The notes below the pieces were generated by a model. The model saw nothing but the letters and a program-made list of their open reading frames with translations, was not told the origin of the DNA and did no database searches. Below are positions 53,635 through 61,892 of a stretch of 64,000 nucleotides of DNA, piece after piece. Within the stretch, counting starts at the first letter, position 1, and every line of letters starts with the position of its first letter. A program made the position numbers and the translations under genes. The DNA comes from Prosthecobacter sp. SYSU 5D2 (GTDB lineage: Bacteria > Verrucomicrobiota > Verrucomicrobiia > Verrucomicrobiales > Verrucomicrobiaceae), in NCBI RefSeq assembly GCF_039655865.1, contig NZ_JBBYXL010000005.1, forward strand, positions 372,001 through 436,000, given 5' to 3'.

Positions 53635-55002
53635 GTGGGAGGACAGGAAGACCAGCGAAGGGTCGTGCCGGAAGCCAAGGCGATTCTTTCGGCTGCCGAG
53701 TCGGCCATCATCGAAGCCGCGAAACTCCAGCAGGCCGCAAAGAAAGAGAAGGAGGCGGCTGCAGAGCTGTTTGCAGAGGCGGAAGCAGCTGATCCCGCGA
53801 AAATCCGGGCAGATGCATATCAAGAGACCCAACGAGTCAGGGCTGCCCTTGAAAAATTGCTCCGCGAAAAGGACATGGAACTGCAAAAGTGGCGGGCACT
53901 GGCCAGGGGAAAGACGCCACCGAAAGCACCTGACCTCCTCGAATTAGAGGAGAAACGTGCTTTGGAAATCAGGTATTGGAAGTCGGAATCGCAAGCCCGG
54001 GGCGACCGAATAAAAGAGTTGGAACGGCTGTTGACTGCTGAAAAAGAAGACCATGAAGCCGTGAAGGCCCGGATGGCGGATATCCAGTCGATCAACGGCC
54101 AGCTGGAACAAGATGCTGTCGAACTCAATCTGACCCTCGACCACCTTGAGGAAGAAAACCTCAGGCTGGGGGAGCGAATCAGAGAAGTAAACGTCAACGC
54201 GCACCAAACCATGGCAGAGGCGGCTCCCCTTGCAGCCGGCGCGCCTCAATCTTTCTGGACCTGGTTGCGAAAAGCAAAGTCATCGGCATCAAGTATGGCG
54301 GAAATGGGACGCGTCTTTGTTCATGGCAACAGCCCCTTTACGGAAGGGCAGATGGATAAAATCTTCACCGAGGCCGGCTGTGACCGCTCCCCAGATGGCC
54401 GAAGCGCGAGGATTGTGGTTGTGGGAGTTGAGGGCTTTTCGACTGCATATTTGGACGGATTGATCCGAGGGAAAGACACGCCCAAAATTTGGACGCAAGA
54501 GCTGGCGCTTGCTGCGTTAGCAACAGGTGATGACCCGCTAGTCACATGTCCGCTGACAGTCCTCAGAGAGCTAGGGAAAGTGCACCCAGCAATCACATAT
54601 TTGATGCAGTTGGGATTCGAGTGGCCAGTGCTGCCGGCAGAACAGGAGTCTGACGTATTAATCATAGGAAGCTTTTCGGCCGAGCAGAGCCCTCTAACGA
54701 TAATGGGATATCATGTGGGAGAAGAATACCCGAGGGGGCTCGCACGAAGATCGCGGCTTGCTAAAATCTACAGCAATCGTCTGGCTTTCTCTGCCGATTA
54801 CCCCGCAGATCGCAAACGTGAATGGGGCTCTCCCTGCACACCGCAAAGGCTAAAAGAGATCGCTCTGCAGATCTGCCGGAACATTGGCAGGAACCAGGGG
54901 CGGAAGGGGCTGCGGCTTGCTTGCCTACATTGGGAGCAGGATCTGGCATGGCTAAAATCGAAGTTTTACACCGGAAAGGCCGATTTTGTGTGGCCGGGAT
55001 AA
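53635..55002 (+). CDS. Coiled-coil protein with BRCT-like tail, probably frameshifted at the 5' end
   Basis: 455 aa if started at GTG 53635. Residues about 10-200 are coiled coil (PEAKAILSAAESAIIEAAKLQ onward). The C-terminal 240 residues contain strand-helix units (GRVFVHGNSPFTEGQMDKIFTEAG, ARIVVVGVEGFSTAYLDGLI, PKIWTQELALAAL) that resemble tandem BRCT-like folds. The last segment is HWEQDLAWLKSKFYTGKADFVWP. A better N terminus (MSNFRNISPEERTLREEIYN) starts at ATG 53534 in another frame and stops making sense near 53655, so a one-base loss there is likely. It follows brxL by 0.27 kb and may be an accessory gene. Confidence 0.55.
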   Translation: MGGQEDQRRVVPEAKAILSAAESAIIEAAKLQQAAKKEKEAAAELFAEAEAADPAKIRADAYQETQRVRAALEKLLREKDMELQKWRALARGKTPPKAPDLLELEEKRALEIRYWKSESQARGDRIKELERLLTAEKEDHEAVKARMADIQSINGQLEQDAVELNLTLDHLEEENLRLGERIREVNVNAHQTMAEAAPLAAGAPQSFWTWLRKAKSSASSMAEMGRVFVHGNSPFTEGQMDKIFTEAGCDRSPDGRSARIVVVGVEGFSTAYLDGLIRGKDTPKIWTQELALAALATGDDPLVTCPLTVLRELGKVHPAITYLMQLGFEWPVLPAEQESDVLIIGSFSAEQSPLTIMGYHVGEEYPRGLARRSRLAKIYSNRLAFSADYPADRKREWGSPCTPQRLKEIALQICRNIGRNQGRKGLRLACLHWEQDLAWLKSKFYTGKADFVWPG

Positions 55003-55071
55003 GCTTACGCCCGGTGGGACAATGTATGACAGGAGGCGGGGCCACGTAACACCTGCTGAAGATGTATGGGG

Positions 55072-55473
55072 TCAACTTACGCGAGTGTCAGAGCACTCAG
55101 CACCTGGACGTCTGGGCTGGTTGCCTGGATGGACGAGAATCGGTCCCGCAAGGGGGCGGAGAATACCCGTACGTAAGTGCGGAGGTTCTCGCCGAGGTTA
55201 TCCTAGTCGCCCATGAGATTCTTCAGGTCCAGGAGCGAGGTGTTGTAAAAGAGCAGGCCGGATTTGCGCAGGAGAAAGGGTTCAGGATTGAGGCCTGCTT
55301 TCTTGCGTTTCTCCTTCTCTGCCAGCACGGCGGGTTTGGTGCCCTCCAGCACGCAGTCCAGGCGACGCAGAACGGTGAAGGGCAGAATGACCTTGCCGTA
55401 TTCAGGTTGTTTGTAATCACCGCAGCAGGTCCGCCACGGACCAAATGAAGGAGGAGAGATTCGGATCGGGCAT
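55072..55473 (-). pseudogene. hsdM: Type I restriction methyltransferase hsdM relic (N-terminal fragment)
   Basis: From ATG 55473 the minus strand reads [18 protein letters not shown]. After a frameshift near 55430 (two bases missing in CTGCGGTGAT) it continues as [20 protein letters not shown], then [18 protein letters not shown] and [15 protein letters not shown], an unmistakable HsdM N terminus. An in-frame TAG at 55205-55203 follows, then DNLGENLRTYVRVFSAPLRDRF before similarity fades. The methylase domain and hsdR/hsdS are absent. It is a decayed earlier restriction system. Confidence 0.85.
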
Positions 55474-55761
55474 GGGGTATCAAAAAGGCCGGCGGAGAGC
55501 GACAGGTAGAGACGGCGCATCCAAGCGGTTCTTATCCACGATAGCAAGAAAGCTCTCCAACGAGTGTGCTCAGCGGGGTCTCTATGAACTGCCCAGGGAA
55601 CGAACACCATCCATTGATTTTGCCAGGATCAGGGCTGGCACTGAATCCCTTCCTTCAGAGGTCGTCGGAGCGACGTGGTTGCCAGGAGAGGTGCACCCTC
55701 TCGGGTCAGCTTCAAACGCCTAGAAAGGCCGTTTCTGGCCCTTTTGGGGGCATCTGCTGTC
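55474..55761. other. Non-coding remnant between hsdM relic and XRE gene
   Basis: Several overlapping frames on both strands, none protein-like. Nothing recognisable was found; it is probably decayed island DNA. Confidence 0.4.
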
Positions 55762-56025
55762 TCAAGGGGCATTGCTTTTCCGCTTTGGGGGTGCTGAGGC
55801 CCTCGCCATCAGCTCTGGCAGGTTCACTTGGAGACCTTCTGCGATGTGAATGAGCACCCAAAGAGTCGGTCTTGCCTGGTCGTTTTCGATGTGAGTGATC
55901 GTGGTGCGGCTCAAGCCGATGGCAGCAGCCAGAGCGGTGGCGGAGATGTTTTGGCGCAGCCTTTCCTCCCGAAGAAGCAGCACGAGCCGCCTTTCGATGG
56001 GATGAAGTTGGGACGCATCTGGCAC
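55762..56025 (-). CDS. XRE-family HTH transcriptional regulator
   Basis: 87 aa. The Cro/CI-type helix-turn-helix is clear: ERRLVLLLREERLRQNISATA, LAAAIGLSRTTITHIENDQA and RPTLWVLIHIAEGLQVNLPEL. There is no further domain. It is divergent from 56084, and the 22-bp palindrome between them is its likely operator, giving autoregulation. Target genes are probably the downstream plus-strand cluster. Confidence 0.88.
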   Translation of the reverse strand: MPDASQLHPIERRLVLLLREERLRQNISATALAAAIGLSRTTITHIENDQARPTLWVLIHIAEGLQVNLPELMARASAPPKRKSNAP

Positions 56026-56056
56026 ACCCTGAAAATTGGTGTTGCATGGGACAATG

Positions 56057-56078
56057 CACGGGCATTAAAATGCCCGTG
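56057..56078. promoter_or_regulatory. 22-bp palindrome, likely XRE operator
   Basis: CACGGGCATT (56057-56066) and AATGCCCGTG (56069-56078) are perfect inverted arms around AA. The site lies between the XRE start (56025) and the ATG at 56084. A partial match, GGGCA/TGCCC, recurs at 58499-58514 before the small genes. Confidence 0.65.
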
Positions 56079-56083
56079 ATGTT

Positions 56084-56848
56084 ATGAAGCTCCCTTTTCT
56101 TTGCAGGCTGGACGAAAGCGGGGTTCTTTTGAACCCCGGTCACATTGATGCGGATCTCTCGGTAAACGGAGCCGGGCGGGAATTAGGATTGCCGAAGCCC
56201 GGACTCAGGGTGTGGCTGGTTGGTATCTTTTTGGCACTCGCAGGAACTGTCACCGCCAACAACTTTGACGACTGGGTGGAGTCAAACAGGGGGCGTGTAT
56301 GGACAGCCGCAGATGGACGCAAAATTGAGGCTGTTCTGTTAAGCTATGATTGGCCAGGCAAGACCGTCACCGTAAAAAGGAAAGATGGAAACCGGTTCAC
56401 CTTCGAACTCCAATATCTGTCGCAAGAGGACTACCAATTCATCAAAGAACTGGCCACTGTCCCACGCCTGATTACCCCGGCGGACATGAAAGAGAGGCTG
56501 CTGTCCCATCAACTGCGGGACATCTATGGCAATGTTTCGACGTATGGCGGCAAGAATCAGCGATTGCTTGATGAATTTAAAAATACAGTTCGAGCAGGGC
56601 AATACGAAATCGAGATTCAGCTTGAGGCCATTGAATGGAATGCCGCTGAGTATCGAAGGGTTGGTGACATTGAAAATGCTGAAAAGGCGGACGCCAAGCG
56701 CAGCGAATTAACTCTCCAAAAAGAGCAGCGGAACCTTCTGCGCCGCCAGGTGGAAGCAGCAGAGGCGACTGCCGAAGCCGCGCAAGATATGGCAAGACAG
56801 CTTCAGCAGATTAAAAATGAGATTTGGATGTATCGGAACAGTTGGTGA
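56084..56848 (+). CDS. SHD1-domain exported protein
   Basis: 254 aa from ATG 56084. A hydrophobic segment (VWLVGIFLALAGTVTAN) lies at residues 43-59, so either the protein has a long N-tail or the true start is the TTG at 56189, preceded by TTAGGA, giving a normal signal peptide. The SLA1-homology-like domain follows: RVWTAADGRKIEAVLLSYDW, TVTVKRKDGNRFTFELQYLS, EDYQFIKEL. Such domains are abundant in PVC bacteria, with unknown binding partners. The C-terminal 80 residues are coiled-coil. Its stop overlaps the next start. Confidence 0.7.
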   Translation: MKLPFLCRLDESGVLLNPGHIDADLSVNGAGRELGLPKPGLRVWLVGIFLALAGTVTANNFDDWVESNRGRVWTAADGRKIEAVLLSYDWPGKTVTVKRKDGNRFTFELQYLSQEDYQFIKELATVPRLITPADMKERLLSHQLRDIYGNVSTYGGKNQRLLDEFKNTVRAGQYEIEIQLEAIEWNAAEYRRVGDIENAEKADAKRSELTLQKEQRNLLRRQVEAAEATAEAAQDMARQLQQIKNEIWMYRNSW

Positions 56849-57624
56849 TACGCCAATGCGCCAACTTGATGACCGCCATGCAGAAGCCGCCACCCAGACG
56901 TGACACGCCAGAAGAGATATTGGCGGAGATGCAGGAACTAGCCGACTCCTTCGTGGTGGAAACTTTGAATGAATTCCTACCGCAGGAACCGTTGACTTGT
57001 GAAGAATTGGCAGCGCTGCGGAAGTATTCACAGCGGGGAATCATTGACGCATACGTCGTCAGCTTACTGGCATTAAAAAGAGCTTGGGGAAATTCGTTCT
57101 CTGTGGATACATCACAGACAACCGTGAGCGCAAAACTGAAGAGGACGGTTGAAGCACAGAAGGAAATCTTGCGAGGCGCGAGATCTGCAATTCTGGAAGT
57201 GGATGGTATCAGTGACCCAGACCTCAAGGCTTTCGCGGATGCAAGCATGAGGCAGCGAATGGGGCAAAGCCTGACGCCAGAACAGGCCGGTATTCTTTTT
57301 GCGGCAACTGACACGAGTGGAGCGCCTCTTGTGATCCAAGCTGCTGGCAAAGTCATCTGGACTGACGCAGGTCTTGCCGTGCTGGAATACGCCATGCCAA
57401 ATACCAAGACTGGATTTTTTTATGACAGCCAGCGGGAACAAGAAATAAGCCCGACAGACCTGCTGCTTGAATTGCTTGACGCGGCAGAAATGTCTTCAGC
57501 ATCAGCACAGTCAAAAGCTCATAATGCCCAGCCGAGCCAGGCATTGAAGGAGGCTTTCGCATTCATCACTGCAAAGACTGTTCAAGAAAGAGAAAACGAA
57601 CACGGTGGACATGTGAAATTTTAG
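56845..57624 (+). CDS. Hypothetical island protein
   Basis: 259 aa from GTG 56845, which overlaps the previous TGA (GTGA) and has GGA 7 nt upstream; the frame opens at TTG 56824, and ATG 56872 is another option. It is mostly helical (PPPRRDTPEEILAEMQELAD near the start) with a central strand region (TSGAPLVIQAAGKVIWTDAG). I do not recognise a family. Coupling to the SHD1 gene suggests the two work together. Confidence 0.55.
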   Translation: MIRQCANLMTAMQKPPPRRDTPEEILAEMQELADSFVVETLNEFLPQEPLTCEELAALRKYSQRGIIDAYVVSLLALKRAWGNSFSVDTSQTTVSAKLKRTVEAQKEILRGARSAILEVDGISDPDLKAFADASMRQRMGQSLTPEQAGILFAATDTSGAPLVIQAAGKVIWTDAGLAVLEYAMPNTKTGFFYDSQREQEISPTDLLLELLDAAEMSSASAQSKAHNAQPSQALKEAFAFITAKTVQERENEHGGHVKF

Positions 57625-57642
57625 CGGTATTATTTGTTATAC

Positions 57643-58488
57643 ATGATGCAGAACGAGATTTCTTTGCCACCTCTTGAAGTGAAGGCAGAAGAAGAAGTTT
57701 CACGCCAGCGGCTGCACCAGGTCATTCGTGACAGCTACGCGGTAAGACTCTGGAATGCGAAGAGCGATCAGGGACAGGTTGTGTTCACCATGGGAGGACC
57801 CTCGGCAGGTGCAAACGTCCTTATTGAAGAACTCCAGAGCAAGGGGGAATTGCCATGCGGAGAAAGGCTGTTGGTGCTCTGCTCCGATGACATCCGCTTT
57901 TTACTGCCGGAGGCCCAATCGCTCATCGCCCAAGGGCATCACACTCTCTGGCCGGTTTATCATGAATCACTAATGCTCCTGGACACCATCATCGAAGATA
58001 TCCTGGATGCTCCGTTCAGAGCCAATCTCGTGTGGGACACCACACTGACCTCGCTCAAACAGGCATTAGGAGCCATGCAGCGCTTTAAGGCCGCTGGATA
58101 CACCGTGCATGTGAGAGGGATACTGATTGACCCATGGGAGGCCCTCACTCGCTCCAGCCTCAGGATGCTAGAAACCAAGCGTGTTTTAGACCGGAATGTC
58201 CTTTTAAAACTGCACAAAAAGGTTAACACCGACTGGCAGGAATACACCCGCCATCCTCACCTCATCGACAGCTACGAGTTCAAGGGCGTCATGTTTGGCA
58301 CCGAGGTCTATTCCGACGGGGGAGAGGGACAGCGGTTTGTGACCATTGCCTCTTCATTCGCTCCTGTAGGCCCGGAGGCAATGGACCAGCGACTCCATGC
58401 CGTAGCACGCAGCATTCTCGACGAGAATGCCGACTCGCGAGCAAGTCTGTTTGCCAGCTATTACCCAAATCATCCGGCGCTGCGGTAA
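57643..58488 (+). CDS. Zeta-toxin-like P-loop protein with degenerate Walker A
   Basis: 281 aa from ATG 57643. VVFTMGGPSAGANVLIEEL occupies the Walker A place of zeta-toxin kinases (normally GxPxxGK[ST]); the Lys is Ala and the Ser/Thr is Asn. LVLCSDDIRFLLPE, NLVWDTTLTS and FKAAGYTVHVRGILIDPWEAL follow the zeta fold order. Zeta toxins phosphorylate UDP-GlcNAc; without the lysine this protein is probably inactive as a kinase, or binds nucleotide differently. No epsilon antitoxin is recognised next to it. Confidence 0.65.
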   Translation: MMQNEISLPPLEVKAEEEVSRQRLHQVIRDSYAVRLWNAKSDQGQVVFTMGGPSAGANVLIEELQSKGELPCGERLLVLCSDDIRFLLPEAQSLIAQGHHTLWPVYHESLMLLDTIIEDILDAPFRANLVWDTTLTSLKQALGAMQRFKAAGYTVHVRGILIDPWEALTRSSLRMLETKRVLDRNVLLKLHKKVNTDWQEYTRHPHLIDSYEFKGVMFGTEVYSDGGEGQRFVTIASSFAPVGPEAMDQRLHAVARSILDENADSRASLFASYYPNHPALR

Positions 58489-58498
58489 ACGAATGGCT

Positions 58499-58514
58499 GG
58501 GCATTTTCGTGCCC
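58499..58514 (+). terminator. Short hairpin followed by T-rich tract
   Basis: GGGCA and TGCCC pair around TTTTCG just after the zeta-like stop, followed by GATTTTATT. The stem is only 5 bp. It could be a weak terminator, or a half-operator related to the palindrome at 56057. Confidence 0.35.
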
Positions 58515-58554
58515 GATTTTATTGCAGTTTGACGAAAAAGCACGATATTAAGGC

Positions 58555-58776
58555 GTGAAAGAAAGTCATTCGAAAGTCGCCTCTCAGGCGGAGGTGTTCG
58601 AAGAGGAAGCTGAACTTCCTGATCAACGTTCAGCCTTTGAAAGCTGGTGGCTGGAACGTCGGGAACTGGATCTGCCCTTAGTCCCATTTGGGACATATCA
58701 CCTGGATGCCGTTGAATACCCTTTGCCGAGCGAGATCCACTGGGACTATGCCCTGGCATCAGATTCCAAAGCCTAA
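58555..58776 (+). CDS. Small acidic hypothetical protein
   Basis: 73 aa from GTG 58555 with AAGG upstream. Acidic N-terminal half (EVFEEEAELPDQRSAFESWW) and a C-terminal half rich in aromatic residues. No family recognised. Placed 66 bp after the zeta-like gene; it could be a small antitoxin-type partner, which is inference only. Confidence 0.4.
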   Translation: MKESHSKVASQAEVFEEEAELPDQRSAFESWWLERRELDLPLVPFGTYHLDAVEYPLPSEIHWDYALASDSKA

Positions 58777-58789
58777 CAAAATAATACTC

Positions 58790-58960
58790 ATGAAAACGCC
58801 ATACATACCCATCACACTGGAAGATCTCAATCTCACGGAGGAGGACACGGAACTCTTGATCAGCGGAGCCAGACACCTGTTCAAGGAGGACATTGGAGAG
58901 GAGGACGAGCTAGCGACGCCCTCGCCATTACCAGAATTTTATCCGCCCGTTAAGCCGTAA
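58790..58960 (+). CDS. Small acidic hypothetical protein
   Basis: 56 aa from ATG 58790. Strongly acidic (LEDLNLTEEDTELLISGARH), ending with a proline-rich tail. No family recognised. It begins 13 bp after the previous small gene, suggesting one transcript. Confidence 0.4.
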   Translation: MKTPYIPITLEDLNLTEEDTELLISGARHLFKEDIGEEDELATPSPLPEFYPPVKP

Positions 58961-59013
58961 CGGGGTGCATATCATCCCCGCAATGCGCGGTTCGTTTTCG
59001 ACCCAATAGGAGG

Positions 59014-59757
59014 TTATGTATGCGCATGCGTGCTCACTGTCAAAGTGGCTTGCGCAACGCCTTCCCGAGCTTGGCTTCGATGCCAAGGAAAATCATCAAA
59101 ACGACGACGACGCTTCCCTTGCCTGGATCGTATCTTCGCACCTTCCTTTGACGGCCTGCGCTTTATACCAATGCAGAACCAAAGGCGCGGTTTGACCCGC
59201 TCGGGCAACCAGGGCGCAGGGTATTTCACGAACGCTTTTTCTTTTAACACTACATCTTTGGCGAGGTAAAGCTGAAGACCTTTTCCACCCCCACTAGCTG
59301 AGTAATCGAACAAATTTCCCATGTTGTTCTGAGCCTCCACTAGGTCGAGCCAAAGCCGACGAAAAGCAGAGATCTGCGTTTCATCCAATGGCGAGGCCAG
59401 CCCGATATGAAAATGAGCACCAATTTCTTCGCGGTGCGGTGGATCAAATTCGGTGACAAAGAGCAGAGCAGGAAAGCCCTTTCGGCGATGCCAGTTTGAT
59501 AGGGTGTCCTTCAGTTTCTTGATGTATGCCCTGAGTTGTATCCAGGACAGAATCCTGTTCTGACTCGGAGCAGTCAGTGTGACCAGAGCCATCGACGAGA
59601 ACGCGAGAGAAGTGGCCAGCAAGGCATCTTTGTCCATGTCGGAATACGGCTTTGCCCCCCTTTCGCCAGGCTTTGGCTTTGGCGGCACGATTCGACGTTT
59701 TTTGGCGCGATTCGGCAGACTCCCTGATGTGGGAGGATCGAGGATAAAGTCTCGCAC
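59014..59757 (-). CDS. HUH-type replication-initiator-like protein
   Basis: 247 aa from GTG 59757, 2 bp after the stop of the HTH gene. LLFVTEFDPPHREEIGAHFHIGL contains the H-hydrophobic-H (HFH) metal-binding motif, and LQLYLAKDVV the Tyr-x-x-Lys pattern of single-tyrosine rolling-circle initiators such as inovirus/plasmid Rep proteins. The C terminus is basic (KRRPSKEGAKIRSRQGKRRRR). It may nick the excised island for replication or mobilisation. An origin was not identified. Confidence 0.6.
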   Translation of the reverse strand: MRDFILDPPTSGSLPNRAKKRRIVPPKPKPGERGAKPYSDMDKDALLATSLAFSSMALVTLTAPSQNRILSWIQLRAYIKKLKDTLSNWHRRKGFPALLFVTEFDPPHREEIGAHFHIGLASPLDETQISAFRRLWLDLVEAQNNMGNLFDYSASGGGKGLQLYLAKDVVLKEKAFVKYPAPWLPERVKPRLWFCIGIKRRPSKEGAKIRSRQGKRRRRFDDFPWHRSQAREGVAQATLTVSTHAHT

Positions 59758-59759
59758 GA

Positions 59760-59960
59760 CTAGACAGTGATCTCAGATTCAAAACGGAGGATTTCACTGA
59801 GCGGGATGCGGACGAGCCGACCGTTCTTATGGGCACGAATTTGTCCAGCTTTGATCCGACGCTTAACTGTGACGACAGAACACTCCCAGCGTGCTGCCAG
59901 GGCAGCGGGGCTAAGACTCTGGTCTTGGAAAGGTGTGAGTGGTTGATTATGTATTTTCAT
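59760..59960 (-). CDS. Excisionase-like helix-turn-helix protein
   Basis: 66 aa from ATG 59960. LSPAALAARWECSVVTVKRR and GRLVRIPLSEILRFE form the winged-HTH typical of the MerR-like excisionase (HTH_17) family. It is translationally close to the HUH gene and divergent from 60002. It could direct excision (Xis) with the integrase or regulate the HUH gene. Confidence 0.75.
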   Translation of the reverse strand: MKIHNQPLTPFQDQSLSPAALAARWECSVVTVKRRIKAGQIRAHKNGRLVRIPLSEILRFESEITV

Positions 59961-60001
59961 GAGTGCTTGTGGCTCCTCAAGAACTCGGCACCCTCTCACT
60001 C

Positions 60002-61210
60002 ATGCGTGATTTACCCTACACCCTATCGATTGCAGAGTTTGCGAAGCTTCTGCAATGCAGTGTCGATTCAGCCAAGCGCTGGCTGAAGACCTGGCCCGCC
60101 AATAGCACAGTCAAGGTGACAAAGAGCCAAGGCGGTCATTGGTCGGTTGAGCTACCAAAAGGGGATTACTCGCTTCTCAGATGCCGCTTACAACGAGCCC
60201 TGGAAAAGGTGTTTCAGCGAAAGCAGATCAGAACGGCTATGCCCTTCCAGTTAGGACATGTCAGTGTTAACCCGGAAGAAGAACTAAATGGAGTCTCGGC
60301 CCCATGGATGTGGCAGGACGTGGATGGACTATTCCAACAGTTTATCGAAGAACAGAGCGCAGACCACGCCATGCACCCGTTGCAGTCAGACAGCCCTGAA
60401 CGAGAGACTGCTATTGCTCAACAATTACTTCAGGTGAATGACAGGACATTGATGAAACTGTTTGCGCCCTATATTCTGAGTAACGCAGCCTTTCGCATTC
60501 AAAAGTCACGCGTCATGCATGACATAAACGGCAACCCCGAGACTGACAAAAAACTGACAGTCCCAGCCTTGGCCGAGGCACTTGGAATAAGCCATGCCTC
60601 ACTATATCGACACCCGTTTGGCAGATGGAAAGTGCAGAGCGCTTTGCGAGAAGCGACTGGGGGAGGGGGAAAGAATACTGCCACAGAAATCAGTGTGGGG
60701 GAGGCGGAGCAAGAGGGACTTCATATCGATAGAAAACTGGATGAGCGGACATACCAGGATCAGAAGCCGAGGAGAACTCGGAAGAAGACGATCAAAATAC
60801 GTCATTTCCTCTGCTGGCATGGAGTGGACTGGCCGCAGGGACGGCAGGCTACCTTAGCCCTGATTCCAGAGACAGCGGTGGATAAAACGGCTCGCCCCAG
60901 CTACCCCGAGAACCCGTTCAAGAAGCGTTTGCATGCATACTCGGAGGCCGAGCTTCAGGGCATTCTACGATGGCTGGAACAGAATCTGGTCATGGAACGC
61001 GAGACCGTCGCAGTGGTGTCACCCAAGGATGATGGCTCAGGATACCAGTGGGATTACAACGAAGGCCAATACATCGGCGAATCCTCCACATGGGAGGAAG
61101 CCGCCGCCAGCGTTTTGAAAGTGTTTAGGCCCGAGCGGTTCAATCGCAACTTTGTGATTCTGAATCCCAAAGCAGATGGGGAGTATGAAGTTCCCTGGCG
61201 CTTGGTTTGA
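60002..61210 (+). CDS. Island HTH protein of unknown function
   Basis: 402 aa from ATG 60002; the upstream 13 codons of the open frame overlap the divergent promoter region. The N terminus is HTH-like (YTLSIAEFAKLLQCSVDSAK), and the middle has a second, TetR/resolvase-like helix-turn-helix (LTVPALAEALGISHASLYR). The C-terminal half is not recognised. It could be a regulator or a replication accessory of the element. Confidence 0.6.
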   Translation: MRDLPYTLSIAEFAKLLQCSVDSAKRWLKTWPANSTVKVTKSQGGHWSVELPKGDYSLLRCRLQRALEKVFQRKQIRTAMPFQLGHVSVNPEEELNGVSAPWMWQDVDGLFQQFIEEQSADHAMHPLQSDSPERETAIAQQLLQVNDRTLMKLFAPYILSNAAFRIQKSRVMHDINGNPETDKKLTVPALAEALGISHASLYRHPFGRWKVQSALREATGGGGKNTATEISVGEAEQEGLHIDRKLDERTYQDQKPRRTRKKTIKIRHFLCWHGVDWPQGRQATLALIPETAVDKTARPSYPENPFKKRLHAYSEAELQGILRWLEQNLVMERETVAVVSPKDDGSGYQWDYNEGQYIGESSTWEEAAASVLKVFRPERFNRNFVILNPKADGEYEVPWRLV

Positions 61211-61892
61211 GATAGAAAGGCTCTTGGAAACCCGGCAGGGGAGCGCCGGGCACGAAATGCGGTTGCAAATGTGCGGGTGAACGTACCGTCTAGAAGATGA
61301 AGAAGGAGACCCAATACCGAAGTCCGTGGATGGGCGGCACTTAGAGCCACATTCGGCGGGTTGGTGTGGAGAGACGGCGGAGCCGGGATCGAAAGCTATG
61401 GAAGATCATGGAAGACTCAGTGAGGAAGCTGAAAGAAGAGGAAGCCAGGACCGGCAAGCCGACCCCTATGCCCAAAGTCTGTTAGAGAGCCCCTACACGC
61501 CACCAGGGTGGCCCAGGGCGAGCTTGGACTGGATTTACCCAAACACGGGCTAATAGGGCGCAAATCGCCTGTTGGAGCGGTCAGCAGCACGGAAAGGGCG
61601 CTTTGCCGGGCTACGATGCTGACCATAACCCGACGTCCCATCAAACATCACCGGGGAGGCGAAAGAACGGGAACAGGAACCTCCCGGAGGCCCGAGGCTG
61701 GGGACGCCTTCAGGAATGGCAGGGTAGGCAAGGGAGCTGGCGACCCAGACTCGACTCCCGGGGTTCAAGCGGGCAAGAGGCCCCTCGTCAGCGATGACGG
61801 ATTCCACCCGGCGGTTATCGGAGATCTCCACCCCGCCCAAGGGGCCGCGTGCGAGGCCTGTCCAGGAGGCGCAGAAGGCTCTCACCGCCCTG
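61211..61892. other. GC-rich stretch without a supported gene
   Basis: Frames here give only low-complexity, Arg/Gly/Pro-rich translations with no domain. The sequence has many short self-complementary pieces and a GTGCG at about 61274 that matches a group II intron 5' end, but no domain V and no reverse transcriptase. It may be a degraded intron or other structured RNA; I cannot assign it. Confidence 0.35.

Noticed and set aside
55062-55448. 128-aa plus-strand frame
   Set aside because: Antisense of the hsdM relic.
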